From NCBI GenBank assembly GCA_022393335.1, contig JAJEKB010020526.1:369204-433203 (forward strand): a stretch of DNA of 64,000 bases, written 5' to 3'. Under the pieces are notes generated by a model that saw only the letters and a list, made by a program, of their open reading frames with translations, did no database searches and was not told where the DNA came from. Origin of the DNA: Macrotrachela quadricornifera (taxonomy: Eukaryota; Rotifera; Eurotatoria; Philodinida; Philodinidae). Below, piece by piece: positions 34,501 to 47,060 of this stretch; within the stretch, counting starts at the first letter, position 1; each line of letters starts with the position of its first letter. The position numbers and the translations under genes were made by a program.

Positions 34501-37500
34501 TTTATTAAAAAATTTTATTATTATTTAAATAGTTACTTGCATCAAATAGATGTTATCAATTAACTATGGCTTTATATTTAATGTCAACAAAAATTTCATA
34601 TGAAGATGTTCAAATGGCAACTAATCAACTTATTCAATGTGCTACTAATGTTTTAAATGTAAAATTTATTTTATATATAAGAGTTTTTAAAAAAAAATAA
34701 ATTTAGGCTGTAAATGGTCCATTACAAGGACGTACAAATATTCTTGATTTAGATTCATCTCGTGCATCAGCTTTTCCTCAAGATTATGATACCGATATTG
34801 AATCTGAATGGTCAAATTTAAGTAATAAGATTTTTTAATTTAAATTATAATTTTAATTTATTATTAGATTTATTTGCTGACGGAAATGATTTTTCATTTG
34901 AAACAATTGAAAAAAATCGAAATATTTATTATCAAAAACAAGCAGCAAATGATATTAATTATGAAATAAATCAAATTCTATCATTATTAACTTCATCATT
35001 AAATATTCATTTAAATATTGAACAAAATTTATTTATAAATACTTCATCAGTTTTTATGTCATTTGAAACATTAACAATTAATTCGATTTTTAATAAACAA
35101 ATTCAACAAGTTGAAAATAGTCAAATTCGTATTCCATCTAATTTTAATTTAAATATTAGTAATAATACAAAAATTTCAATTCAAGTTTGTTATTTTAATA
35201 AATAATAATATATCTAAATAATTTTTATTTAGTCAAAAATGGAACCACTTGCTTCATTTGGAAATTCAAAATTGTCATCAAATACAAATTTATCAAGATC
35301 AATATCATTGTCAATATTAGATGAATATGGAAATGAAATTCCTATTAAAACAAATCTATCAGATCCAATTGAAATAATTATACCACGAGATCCAAACATA
35401 TTAATATCATCAATGAATTTACAAAATGTAACTTCAATTAATTCAACTCTTCATCAACAAATATTTAATTTACATTATATTAATATAACAAGTATTCTTA
35501 CAATTTCTGTTCATTTTGAAATTAATCCATTAAATAAAAGTCTTGCTTATTTATTTATTTATAAATTTGATCAAATACCTCGATTAAATAGTTCAATTAA
35601 TCAAATTGATGATTGGACTCTTTTTTGTCCATCAAGTATAGTTTATTTTTATTTTAATAATTATATTTACTTTTTTTTTATTAATTATAGATTTAACTAA
35701 TGAAAGTTTTTATACTTATTTTATTGATAATCAAAAAACGTCAGGTCATCAATCAATAATATTTGGTTTACGAGAATTAAATTCATCAGAATTAATTGAT
35801 TTTTGTTCACAATCTCAACTAAATAATCCACCTATAACAGATAAACAATTTAATTTTACAGCAAATTATCAAATTAGGATTTATACATCAGGTTGTTATT
35901 ATCTTGATCAAAATAATAATTGGCAATCAAATGGAATATTAGTAACATTTTTTTATTTTATTTTGAAAGAAAAAATTTTGTTTTTATATTTGTTTAAGGT
36001 TGGACCTATGACAAATTATTATGAAACTCAATGTTTTTCAACTCATTTAACAACATTTGCTGGTGCCTTTCGTTTTTTACCTTCACCAATTAATTGGAAT
36101 TATGTTTTTTCAAATGCTGATTTTCTAAAAAATAAAACGATTTATTTAACTGTTATTTTTATATCTTTAGTTTATATTATATTAATTATTTATGCACGGT
36201 TTAAAGACAAAAAAGATATTGAAAAATTAGGAGTAACACCTTTACCTGATAATCATCATTATGATCAATATTTTTATCAAATTATTGTTTTTACTGGTCA
36301 ACGAAAACATTCTGGAACACAATCAAAAGTAAAATATTTAACAAATAATTTCTAAATATTGAAAGAATTTCTTTTCATAGTCTTTTGTATATAACACTTC
36401 AGAAGAGATATTTAATCATTTTTGTATACTAAAATATTTAAGAGTTGTTTTCCAATAAACAATCTAAAAGTTGAACTTTTCCATAGAAAAAATATCCGAT
36501 TTCTCGTTTTCTTCTATTAATAATAATTTACAATCAATGATTATTTGTCAAATAAAAATATTTTGTGTAGGTTCATTTTATTCTATCGGGTGATTTGGAT
36601 GATACACATATTCGTACATTTGCTGATCCTCATCGAAACATTTTACAACGTGGTGGAATTGATGCATTTATTATGGCTGTTCCAAAGTATAAATATCTCC
36701 GGAAAAATTTTTTATTTTAAAATAAATTTTATTTTAGATCATTAGGATTATTAAATTATATTCGTATTTGGCATGATAATTCAGGTAATGGTTCATCATC
36801 ATCATGGTTTTTAAAATATATTATTATTCGGGATTTACAAACAATGGAAAAATCTTATTTCATTTGTCAACAATGGTTAGCTGTTGAAAAAGATGATGGA
36901 AAAGTAATATAAATTCATTTTTTTAAAATTTAATTTATATTTTCAAATAGATTGAACGTATTTTACCAGTAGCTAGTAATTTCGAGAAAAACCAGTTTTC
37001 ATATATATTATCAAAAGGTGCATATCATAGTATATCAGAAGGTCATTTATGGTTTTCAATATTTTCTCGTCCACCATCAAATAAATTTAGTCGTGTCCAA
37101 CGATGTACTTGTTGTTTTGTTTTACTATTAATTTCAATGTTAATGAATATAATGTATTATGATATATCAAATCAAACAAAAATGAATAATTCAACAAATA
37201 TTGTTAGTTTATCTTTTGGACCTTTTTATATAAGTTTTGAACAAGTAAAAGTTAAGAAAAAGTTTTTGTTTTAAATAAAAATAAAAAATATTTTAGATAA
37301 TAATTGGTATAATTGTTGAATTTTTTTCATTAATTCCAAGTCTTTTACTTGTTCAATTCTTTCGACGTATTCAATCATCTAAACAGCAACAAATTTCATC
37401 ATTACATCAAGCTTTACACAAAATAAAACCAGATTTAAAAATGTTTGAAAAAATAAAATATATTTTTTTCTCAAAATTTTCCTTTTTTTTCTTTAGTGAA

Positions 37501-39782
37501 AATGTGAAAAGAAAAAAATCAGGACTAAGATTTCCATGTTGGTGTTTATTTCTAGCATATGGTCTTTGTATAATATTTGTAATTATATCAATATTTTTTA
37601 TAATTATTCGTGGAATTGAATTAGGTGATATGAAAACTCAAAAATGGTTAACATCAATCTTAACTGGATTTTTTTCATCAATTTGTTTAACTCAACCAAT
37701 AAAAGTATTAAAATATGATTTTATTTTTATTAAATATTTATTTTTTATTATATTTAAAGATTTTGAGTTTGGCAATATTTTTTTCTTTTTTTTGTCGAAA
37801 TACAAATAATGATAAAGAAGCAAATGAATATTTAGATGACGAAGTTTACCTTCATTTTATTGAAGTATAATTAGATTTTATAATAAATAAAAATAATAAA
37901 TTGATTATTTTAGAAACATTCATTATTTACTTCTCGACCTCAAATTCGTTCAAATCGTTTAACTGAAGGTGAATTAATTTTTGCTCGTCAAGAACGTTTA
38001 AAACAAATTCATATGTGGTCAATAATTCGAGAAATAATTCTTTATTTATGTTTTATAATACTTCTTTGTTTAATAACATATTCAAATCAAAATTCAAATT
38101 CATTTTATCAAGTTAAACATTTACAAAAATATTTTTTAAATTCAAGACAAACAGATTTTAATTATAATAATATTAAAACAATTAATGATTATTGGAATTG
38201 GTTAGAACAAAGTTTTGTTTTAAATATTCGTGCACAACAATGGTATAATGGTGATAGTCCCCGAAATTTAAGTGGTTTTATAAATGATAAAACAAATCGA
38301 TTAATTGGTTGGCCAACAATGAGACAATTACGTATTAAATCAAATAAATGTTCTTATGAGAAAATTCGTTTAAAATGTTTAAATGATTATAGTTTATCAA
38401 ATGAAGAAAATGAATCATTTGATATTGGATGGATAAATAAAACAAATATTGAATATAATTCAACAATTTATCAATCATTTAAATATAAAACAAATAAAGA
38501 ATTAGATACATATATTTCAATAGGTAATTATGGAACATATAGTGGAAATGGTTATGTATATGAATTTCGAGGTCGTTTAATCGATATTCAAAATAATATA
38601 AGTTTACTTCATAAATTAAAATGGATTGATAATAAAACTCGAGCAATTATTATTCAATTTAATTTATATAATCCAAATGTTCAATTATTTATTTCAAGTA
38701 ATTTTTTAATCGAACTTTTATCAACAGGTGGAATATACTTAACATCTCGATTTGAACCAATTAATTTTTATGGTAATTTTATTAGATTAATAAAATATTT
38801 CTTTTTTTTATTTTTATTTTATTTAGTATTTCAATCATTATTTGAATTAATTTGTATTATATTATATATGATATTTATTCTTTATTTAATGTTTATTGAA
38901 ATAAAATCTTTATTAAAATTAAAATTAAATTATTTTTTTAAATTTTGGTCATATATTGAAATAAGTATAATAATATGTTCATGGACGAGTATTTCAATTT
39001 ATATATGGAGATATAAAGAATGTAAAAGAATAAGTTCATTATTTAAACAAACAAATGGTTATGTTTATATTAATTTACAATTAGCTACATATATAAATAA
39101 TATCTTAATATATTTAAATGGTTTTACTTGTTTTTTTGGAATAATTAAATTTCTTTATCTTTGTCGATTTAGTCAACGTTTATCATTATTTAGTCAAACA
39201 TTAATTTATTCGGGAAAAGAAATTTTATCATTTTTAATGATGTTTTCAATTGTATTTTTAGCTTTTCTTTTTCTTTTTTATTTATTATTTAATTCAAATA
39301 TTTATACATGTTCAACTTTACTACACACAGCACAAATGTTATTTGAAATGACTTTATTAAAATTTGATACAAAACAATTGATTGGAGCACAACAAGTTTT
39401 GGGTCCACTTTGTTTTAGTTTATTTATTTTTTTAGTTGTTTTTATTTGTTTATCTATGTTTTTATCAATTATCAATGACAATTTTCGCCGTGCTCGTCAA
39501 CATTTAAATGATAATCAAGAAATATTTTTATTTATGTTAAAAAAATTTCAACGTTGGATTGGTTGGAAAAAATTAACTGAAGAAGATATTCAAGAAGAAC
39601 GTGATGTTATTATGCACTCACAATATTTTGATCCAATTGAACGTTTTCCTGATAGAATTGATCAATTACTTCAAGCATTAAATCGAGTTTGTTATTTTTA
39701 TTTATTATTATTTTTATATATTAGATGTTTTTTTTCTTTAAAGATTTATATCGATCAAAAAGCTGAATTATCACGAACATAA
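31515..39782 (+). CDS. Polycystin-1 family receptor channel: REJ, GPS, PLAT, polycystin channel domain
   Basis: Reconstructed by hand; all phases agree. Exons: 31515-31553 (linker L3), 31609-32069, 32118-32247, 32931-33129, 33176-33390, 33439-33693, 33757-34113, 34167-34225, 34283-34474, 34533-34658, 34707-34821, 34868-35184, 35233-35635, 35691-35941, 35999-36328, 36571-36686, 36738-36903, 36951-37244, 37297-37442, 37497-37704, 37760-37864, 37914-38772, 38827-39686, 39744-39782. Counting from 31,609 it gives about 2,067 residues. Residues 1-560 are REJ-like (WRYEYYCRIYG; NQPPSNGTCSIYPLNGT; CFNWFD). A GAIN-like region leads to a GPS with CYYLD and a STHLT cleavage motif near 1,043. TM1 is near 1,075-1,093. 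PLAT spans about 1,115-1,235 (FTGQRKHSGT; IWHDNSG; QQWLAVEKDDG). Further membrane segments follow, then the polycystin domain (WLEQSF, GWPTMRQLRIK) and the channel with pore-side segment EMTLLKFD and SIINDNF. Family knowledge: such proteins are plasma-membrane or ciliary mechano/chemosensory channel subunits. The C-terminal tail is short and no coiled coil is evident. The 5' end has no start codon of its own; L3 enters in phase 1, so an upstream exon is required, probably the NHL exons. Confidence 0.88.
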
Positions 39783-39838
39783 GAAATTGACATTTAATTC
39801 TTTATGTTACTTTTGTTTTGTCTAATTATTTTATTCAA

Positions 39839-39852
39839 AATAAATAAATAAA
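39839..39852 (+). terminator. Polyadenylation signal cluster of the polycystin gene
   Basis: Overlapping AATAAA motifs (AATAAATAAATAAA) begin 57 bases after the TAA stop that ends at 39,782. Their position fits a short 3' UTR. Confidence 0.55.
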
Positions 39853-40827
39853 ATTTCTTTTCAATCATTTTTAAATTGATTCATATATTTATCATGTTAC
39901 TTTTAATTAGTTTTATTATACTCATTATCTTTCAATACTATTATTTTTTTCTAAATTTATTAATTTGATGAATTATTGAGGACTTCTTAAATTTCCTAAC
40001 ATATCATAATGTCTTTCGGCATATAGAACAGGATGAACACAATTTTTGACCTTCTTAAATCTTTTTCCCCCCAGAAATATTGGAGATAGAAACTGTCTTA
40101 AATTTATTGTTTTTTTTCATAATTATAGATCTCATTTAAATTGATGAAGATTACAATGTGATATTTATTTAATAGCTGCTGAATATGAACAGGAGTCAGT
40201 CTTACGATTATTAAGATTCTTTTCAGTACTAAACAAAAGATATATGAACATAGATTATGTTTCGTCTCTTATAATATTGTTAAATTTCAATTTTGATTAT
40301 TTTTTATACGTTTCTAGTTTAAGTGTCGATTATTTTGTGATATCCATTATTTTAAATCAGATTTATTTTGAATTGTCTCATGAGAAGAATTTTTTTTATA
40401 TAAAAGTTCTCACTGATACCATTTAAAACTACAACTTTATTTCTATAGAAAAATATTATTTCCAATACCCCGTATATATCTTGATATTCGAGTATTTGTG
40501 AGATCTTCAATTAAATCCGAAAATCTTCGGTATCATTAAGTTATAGAAAATATAACATTTCTTTTAAAAAGAACTCATCAAATAGATGTCTTTAAAGAAA
40601 GAAACTTGTCAATTTTCAATATGTGGAGATTTATAGATATGGCTTGCTCTTAGGATCAGTGCTGTGAAAGTGTACATATATTCTTAAATCATTATCTGAT
40701 TTATGACAAAAAATAAACTGCTTAAAAGCAGGAGTCGTAACAGTAGATCGATTTGTTTTCAATTCATTTTGAAATAGTAAAATCAGAGAATACTATATTA
40801 CCATAAAATTAATACTTATCATTCGTG
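39853..40827. other. No supported gene
   Basis: AT-rich downstream flank. The 60-codon ORF at 40,244 has no motif. Confidence 0.5.
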
Positions 40828-41674
40828 CAGTGATGGCGCGAAGAGGTCAGAGCAAGGGAGGGGGCGTATCGCGAAAATCGGAGTCCTCAATCCCAAAAAT
40901 TCAAAATTGCAGAGCATAGAAAACGTTCTCATTTTGCTTAAATTGGAGGGGAGACCAAATTCTTTTGGTTATCATCGTTTTCTTTTCAAAGCAGACTCTA
41001 AATTTTACTCTTCATCCAATTTATTTTGACACTATAACTTTGTATATTAAATAACACTAGAAAAATATGAATACAAAAATTTACAAGAAACAATTTAAAT
41101 GCGACGTCCATGCTTGTTATTCAAACATCTTTCAATTCACCGGATAGACTAGTTTCAATAGAACATAATAACAATGATTGTAAACGACCATCACCAATCC
41201 TTGATTATAATCTATTTTTTATAACTTTTTAACTTACTAAATTCTCGTTCATTACTTGCATTTGTAACTGCTAGTGTTAAAAGAAAACTATAAGCTTGAT
41301 ATAAACGTGGAATAACTTCTTTTCGTTCAGTAATAAACTGTGCCGCCTTTGATTGAAAAAGAGGAATTGTAAAAGAATATTCGCTATAGCAATACTAATT
41401 TCTCACTTAAACACGAACTTAGATTTTTGACGCAGTTCAAGAAAACACCAAGAATCAAAAAAATAGTAAAATAAATTTCTTCAAACTTAGATTTTGACAA
41501 ATTCAAGGAAAATGGTCTACTCTATTTCCCCGAAATCGGAGAAAACTGCTTGTTCTTGTTCTTCAGAGTCGGAGAAAATTGTTTGCTGTAGTTCTTCAAA
41601 ATCGGAGAAAGCTTCAAGCAAAATTTTCCGCAGCAGGGGAAAATGGTCCCTTCTCCCCACTATCGCGGCTCCTG
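40828..41674 (-). mobile_element. Degenerate hAT element
   Basis: The ends CAGTGATGGCGCGA and (right, reversed) CAGGAGCCGCGAT are only loosely inverted. Flanking CATTCGTG and CACTTGTG match in 6 of 8 bases, as an old hAT target duplication might. The content supports the call: the minus strand contains hAT transposase C-terminal sequence. The + ORF at 41,494-41,721 is a Ser/Lys repeat with no motif. Confidence 0.45.
41110..41365 (-). pseudogene. hAT transposase C-terminal (dimerisation) fragment
   Basis: Minus-strand translation gives AQFITERKEVIPRLYQAYSF, then LAVTNASNEREFSKLKSYK, followed by a stop and frameshift. The E-R-x-F-S-K-L-K signature preceded by a T/S-A/S-x-x-E pattern is the conserved dimerisation region of ZMYM1/Zaphod-like hAT transposases. 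Only the last part of the protein remains and it is broken. Confidence 0.65.
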
Positions 41675-41974
41675 CACTTGTGCGCAACAATATAATCAGC
41701 CGAAATAAAGAAAAGAACTAGCTAAAATAAATAGAAGATCTACTATTTAATTATATTGTTCTGTTTGAATTAAATTAGAAAGAAATTATTTAATTCAAAA
41801 AAAATAAAATATCGTCAAATAAAAATAATACTTACAATTTATATGAAACAATAAGATCTGCTTAAATAATACCAAAACATAGGGTCTTTTCTGCAAATAT
41901 ATAGTACTTTTCTAGGAAAAAAACGACGGATGAAAAGTATGCTAACAGTATACTTTTCACTACACTAAGAAAAA

Positions 41975-42008
41975 AAGGATCTTCCCCTCGATACACGGGA
42001 AGATCCTT
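41975..42008. repeat. Hairpin with 12-bp perfect stem
   Basis: AAGGATCTTCCC (41,975-41,986) pairs exactly with GGGAAGATCCTT (41,997-42,008) around a 10-nt loop, just inside the CACTAAGAAAAAAA end. Confidence 0.75.
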
Positions 42009-42599
42009 TATTGGTTTCGAAGCTAGATGTTTCGAGCCGAACCATAACTGAAAAACAGCAAGAATAAAGGTTCGGTAGTGAAGGTTTCGTTCGAAACCTT
42101 TCAAATCATCGTATGAAATGGTTCGGTGCAAGTGGTTCGGTAGAGATCCCGCTGAACTCGTTTAAACGGAGGTTTCGCATTGAACCTTAGCTACCGAACC
42201 ATTCAAATATATCTACAGAAAGGTTTGGTAGAACATCTTTAGTGCCGAACCTTTTTAGTACGGTACCTAGAAGGTTCTATGCTGATCCAAAGCTGCGGAA
42301 CCATCTATATAGGCATTTTGCTTTTGGTTCGGTAAAAATCCGTTTTCTAATAGACATATTTGAGGTTCCGTATAAATGGTTTCGTACTGATCCTCACTTC
42401 ATTGTTGGAAACCGAGGTTTGGCAACCATAATTCTTACTAAACGGTGTGATTACAATATAATCTCACATTGTAGTCAGACCATGCCACAGAATCTCACTT
42501 ACTTAGTAACGCGACGGAGACACTACAGTATTCCATCAACCAAGCCATGTATATGGTAATCAGCAGAATCTTTAGCACTACTTGTATTAAACCATTGTT

Positions 42600-43770
42600 T
42601 CCAGAAAATATCATTCTAAAATAAAAAGCAAAAATTATTACTTATACAGAAATACTTACTCGAGTCATTACACTGAAAGCTCTATGAACTACCAAACCAT
42701 ATTGTAAATAATTTCATTCGTTGAAAACAGATCCCAATTCATGTTGACATAAACCTATAAAAGAAATTGATAGATAATTGTTCAGCATTACCTACTTACC
42801 TCTAGAATATTTGCGCATATCCAAATATACGACTGTTCATGTTTATTAAATTTTACAATAAAGAAAAAACATTAGGGTCTTAAAATCAACTCACCTCAGC
42901 CACACAAATTTGCCTCAATGTTCAATTCAATCTAAACGAGAAAAAAACTTGAAAAAGTTCACAGATAAACTTGCTTAATACTCAAATATTGACCGAAAAA
43001 CTGATATTCACATTAATATAAATAAACGTCATCGTTGTCAATTTCAACCTATAGTATAAAAACGCAGTAAAACACTTCAAAGAAGTCAACTTATCTCAAG
43101 ATTTTGTTATTCGCACACATTGATATTGCTAATTGTATACTTTCACCTGAAAATATAAAAGAAAAAAAACTAACTTGCAGAATACAACTCACCTTTAGAA
43201 TATATATCGACATTCATGGTAATCTCTGTTACTCTAAATTTTTAAAAAGAATGAAAATTATTTCATATAATTTTTTTTTACTTACCTAAGCCAAAGATAT
43301 CGAACTCACCCACGCGATGAAATTTACGAGAAATCAAAAGTAATCAGCATATGTGATTCAATTTGTCTCGAGAATATAGGTAAATTGTCGCTACAAGTGC
43401 ATGTTGACCATCATCCGAACCAAAATCTACAACGAAAAATTCTAATTGTTATTCCAAATCATTTCACATACCATCAAAAATAACCGCTTCATAACTATAT
43501 CACGAAGTATTAACACACTTCACATCCTCTACTCCATCACATCTGAAGAATTGTAAAGCCTAAAACTACAGTACATAATGAACAACAATTAAAACAATTT
43601 AAGTACTAATCTTAGCAAGGACGTAAAATACAGGTCACTTTTATATCGACACACACACCACCATTGCCAATCACCTAAAATAAAAACAAAGAGACAAAAA
43701 AAATTCATTCTTCGCAAAATGTTAATTAAATCTACTAAAAAACTGACATATCTTGTTAAACATGCATAAC
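42600..43770. repeat. Degenerate tandem repeat region
   Basis: Loose repetition at roughly 60-80 bp of motifs such as AACTCACCT, TAGAATAT-ATATCGACAT, ACCTATA and GTTGAC. On the minus strand the AACTCACCT/CTTACCT motifs look like splice donors, but the pieces between contain stops in all frames. I regard it as an old minisatellite that continues beyond the hAT insertion at 45,752. Confidence 0.35.
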
Positions 43771-44163
43771 ACCCACATCAGAGACCGAAACGGGGCGGGG
43801 CGGGGCGGGTTCAAGTTTTAGAGAAATACGGCAGGACGGGGCGAAGCGGGGTAAAATAACAGCGGGGCAGGGCGGGGCGGGGCGAGGCGGGGTAAAATAA
43901 CAGCGAGGTGGGACGAAGTTTTATTTTCGAAATTTACCCGTGCTAAAATTTGATTAGAGAATATTTAAATGTAGCGGTTTAAAAGAAAAAGATTATTTGA
44001 ATCCTTTACTATTCTGACAAGAATATCAACAAATATTTCTAAATCTAGCAAAATTAGCGAGTCTTACTTTTGCCATACCATGTAGCTCAGCTGCGGTGGA
44101 GAGAGAAATTTCTACTGTTGGTTAAGTTATTAATCAAAGAAGATCAAAGTTAGATCCATCAAC

Positions 44164-45361
44164 TAGTGGCGGAGCCAGGATTTCGGTCTAGGGGGAGCTG
44201 AGCTCCATATTCATTATCCAAAATGTCTTCAGTAGTGCCGGTTCTTTTCGATAGCTTTAGAGTTCGGTGTAGTCCTTTCCATCCTAATATCAGCTCGATT
44301 TTTCGAGAATATGAAGTACAGTCGTATTCGATTTTTGAGGTGATTGATATTCAATAAATTTGTTGACAATATTGAATATTTTGACTTTTAACGGCCTTTC
44401 AAAGCCTCTATCACGTACCAAACACACTTCCAGTTGTTAAAACCATCTATTCTAATAAATCTCGTTGAATTCGTGTTGATGTGCTGTATTAAAAAGAATG
44501 ATGATAATAATAAAAAGAACTACTGCCTCTAATGCTATTGAATATTCCAGCAAAGGACGATTGATGTATCCTTTCTGTGAAAATCATCTATCTTCCTTTT
44601 CTTTTTGTATAAGCTGCTAAACGAGGTTGTGAGGGTGGGTGCTGGTTTGTCTGACTCACACCAGCATGGTTCATTTCTGATGAAGATTTTGGTTTTAGTG
44701 CCAAATTTTCAGTGTTTAAAGATGAAGTTGTAGCATAAATTGTGCACACCTAAGTTGAACTGTGGTTAGATGGAGATGAACAGGTTAAAGTATTCGTTGT
44801 GATTGGAGAAGATGATGTTGATACAGATGATGAACATGATTGATTTGCAATTAAGTTTGGACTATTATTTTGATCTCGAGGTTCTTTACTAGATGCAACG
44901 AAACTATCAAGAGCAGCATTACGTTTAGTAGAATTTCTATGTTCCATACTAATATTTCATATTTAAAAAAAAATTTGTCGTTTAAAATCAATAATATATT
45001 TCGTGAGAGTAAAACTTTATTTGTTCTCTCGTCAATGTTAACATCTTTTTATTTTTGTTAGTCTATCCTTAAACGTGAATAAAATTAAGACAAATTATCC
45101 TCCGCTAACTTATTACAATTAATATCATCCATGACACAAAAGTGTCACTCATGACATATAAATGGAAGCAATGAGAAAAAGAGTAGTTCTTGCTCGACAA
45201 AAAATGGACAACCTGCTCTTTAAACTCATACTATATGTACATTGCAACTCTTTGGTGACGAAAGCTTAACAACCTAAATGGAGCTTAAATTTTCTAGGGG
45301 GAGCTCAACCGTTTCTAGAGGGAGCTCAGCTACCGCTAGCTCCCCCCTGGTTCCGCCACTA
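44164..45361 (-). mobile_element. Nested hAT (Zaphod/Tip100-like) deletion derivative
   Basis: The ends are TAGTGGCGGAGCCAGG and (reversed) TAGTGGCGGAACCAGG, 15 of 16 matching, with perfect 8-bp duplications CCATCAAC (44,156-44,163 and 45,362-45,369). Such T/CAGTGGCGGA-type ends are known from Zaphod/Tip100-like hATs. At 1.2 kb most of the transposase is missing, and only an N-terminal piece remains on the minus strand. Confidence 0.85.
44750..44947 (-). pseudogene. N-terminal fragment of a Zaphod-like hAT transposase
   Basis: A 65-codon ORF starting MEHRNSTKRNAALDSFV, followed by a Ser/Asn/Thr-rich tract and a stop. Family members often begin with a short basic segment and a LDSFV-like motif before the TTF-type zinc finger. 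The zinc finger and catalytic domain are absent because the element is internally deleted. Confidence 0.5.
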
Positions 45362-45751
45362 CCATCAACTGTTAACAACGTCTTATTTCTTCGTTGAATT
45401 GAGAATAGCAAAGTGCAAAGCTAATCAATATACATGTACATACAGAGTGCCTTTTTATATATTTTTTCTTGCTGTTTTGTAAGCTTTTACTAATATATAA
45501 TTAAATAAATTTCATCATCAGATAAGATAGTTCTTACAAGAGTAAGACGGGACGGAGCGGGGCGGGGAGCGAAAAAAAGAAGCAAAGGTCGGGGCGAGGC
45601 GAGGCGGGGATAACTTATTTCGGGGCGGAGCGGTGCGGGGAGCGAAGAAAAGAAGTGAAGGCCGGGGTGAGGCGAGGCGGGGATAACTTATTTCGGGGCG
45701 AAGCGGGGCGGGGAACGGAAAATCCTCCCCGTTTCGCCTTCTGACCCACAT

Positions 45752-47060
45752 CCCCATAACTACTAAGACTATTACATTTTAATCAGAAATATTGACACTC
45801 CTAAAATATAAAAACCAAACGCTATTTAAATAGAACAACCATTAATTAATCTTCACTTATCTAATTAACCAACATTTCCGTACCCACTATTAACCTAAAA
45901 TAACCACTACGCATCTATACCATTAACCTAAACAAAGCCACAACAACTTTTAAAAAAATCTCATTTTTCCATGTAAAACAGTAAACACCTATCAGTATAC
46001 ATGAACTATCGAGCAAACACTACTAACCTGATCTCACTATTAAAAAAAAACACCTATGAATGCACATAAATGTTTTATCGAAAATTACTAACTTAATTTT
46101 AATACATACGGGAAAGTAGGCCTAGGATTTAATAAAAAAATTTTATGAAAACTTTTTACTCTCATGTTCTTATAGAAAAGAGAACAGAACTATCACTACA
46201 TCTGAAAATTATGTGAAAAATTCCTAATCTCATAATACTATACAGTGTAAAATAGACCCTTCAGTGGACATGAAAATTATATAGAAAATTACTCATCTAA
46301 TGTTACTATATAAGATAAATAGACCTATGAGTGGACCTATGAATTTTAAAAAAAAATATTATTATTTTCATAGGACCGAAGGGGGTAAAATAGACCTATG
46401 AGTGGATATGGAAATCTTATGATGAATGTTTACTCTGATGTTATTATATAGGGTAAACTAGACTTATGATTGAATAGGAAAATTTTAAGGATCATGACTA
46501 ATCTCATAGCTCTTTATAGGATGAAATGGTCGTGTGAGTGGATTCGAAAATTTTAAACAATATTAGTAATCCAATTGTATTATAAAGAGTGAAAGGGTCC
46601 TGTTGATGTATATGAAAATTTTAAGAAAATTTAGTAATAGCATTTCAACATATACGTTGAGTGTGATGTGTTGGTAGATTCGAAATTTTAAGAGGAAGTA
46701 GTATAGGGATTTTAATTTTGAGGATAATATTGACTTGGTAGTGGATATGATAATTTGTGGTAAAATTTTTTATCTGAGTTTAATATATAAGGTATAGTAG
46801 AATCAGGAGTGAGTATCTAGGCTTTATGAAAAACAATGACTGAATTTTATTGTGTCGCGTGATATACACGTATTTGTTGATATGAGCATTTGAAGAATAT
46901 TTACTAACGTAATCTTTTCCTGTTTGTTGTAATAGAGCTATCTGTTAACGGGAATACTTAGGAAAAATGAATATCCTTATTTTAGTATATGGGGTAAATA
47001 AAAGTTATTGGTTAAGATGAGGAGGTGTAGAAAATTATTCAGCTCATTTTAAGATCTGTA
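45752..47060. repeat. Degenerate tandem repeats, about 75-85 bp unit
   Basis: From about 46,100 units share GGGTAAAATAGACCTATGAG, then TGGATATGAAAATTTTA, then AATTACTAATCTCATG and TTATTATA, each copy diverged. About a dozen units are visible. The segment 45,752-46,100 looks like the continuation of the 42,600-43,770 region. No gene seen. Confidence 0.6.

Larger units (their letters stand above)
44040..45425 (+). pseudogene. hAT transposase C-terminus, split by a second hAT
   Basis: The + strand reads ESYFCHTM, stop, LSCGGEREISTVG, stop, VINQRRSKLDPST up to 44,163. After removal of the inserted element and one target copy, it continues VNNVLFLR before a stop near 45,405. E-R-x-x-S-x-x-G and R-R-x-x-L-x-P-x-x-V-x-x-L-x-F-L-R form the classical hAT dimerisation region. 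It has two internal stops plus the insertion, so it is non-functional. Confidence 0.75.
43779..45743 (+). mobile_element. hAT element with CGGGGCGGGG subterminal repeats
   Basis: Perfect 8-bp duplications ACCCACAT (43,771-43,778 and 45,744-45,751) flank inverted ends CAGAGACCGAAACGGGG and (reversed) CAGAAGGCGAAACGGGG, 14 of 17 matching. Both ends carry GC-rich tandem CGGGG repeats (43,793-43,915 and 45,545-45,720), very unlike the AT-rich surroundings. It keeps the 3' end of a hAT transposase gene and has itself been hit by a second hAT element at 44,164. The minus ORF at 45,518-45,757 is the GC repeat read through. Confidence 0.8.

Noticed and set aside
42600..43770. A minus-strand series of donor-like motifs (GTGAGTTG, GTAAGTAG) that looked like an intron-rich gene.
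   Set aside because: The putative exons carry stops in all frames and phases do not agree. The motif recurs as part of a degenerate tandem repeat.
45518..45757. A 79-codon Pro/Arg-rich protein on the minus strand.
   Set aside because: It is the CGGGG subterminal repeat of the hAT element read through.
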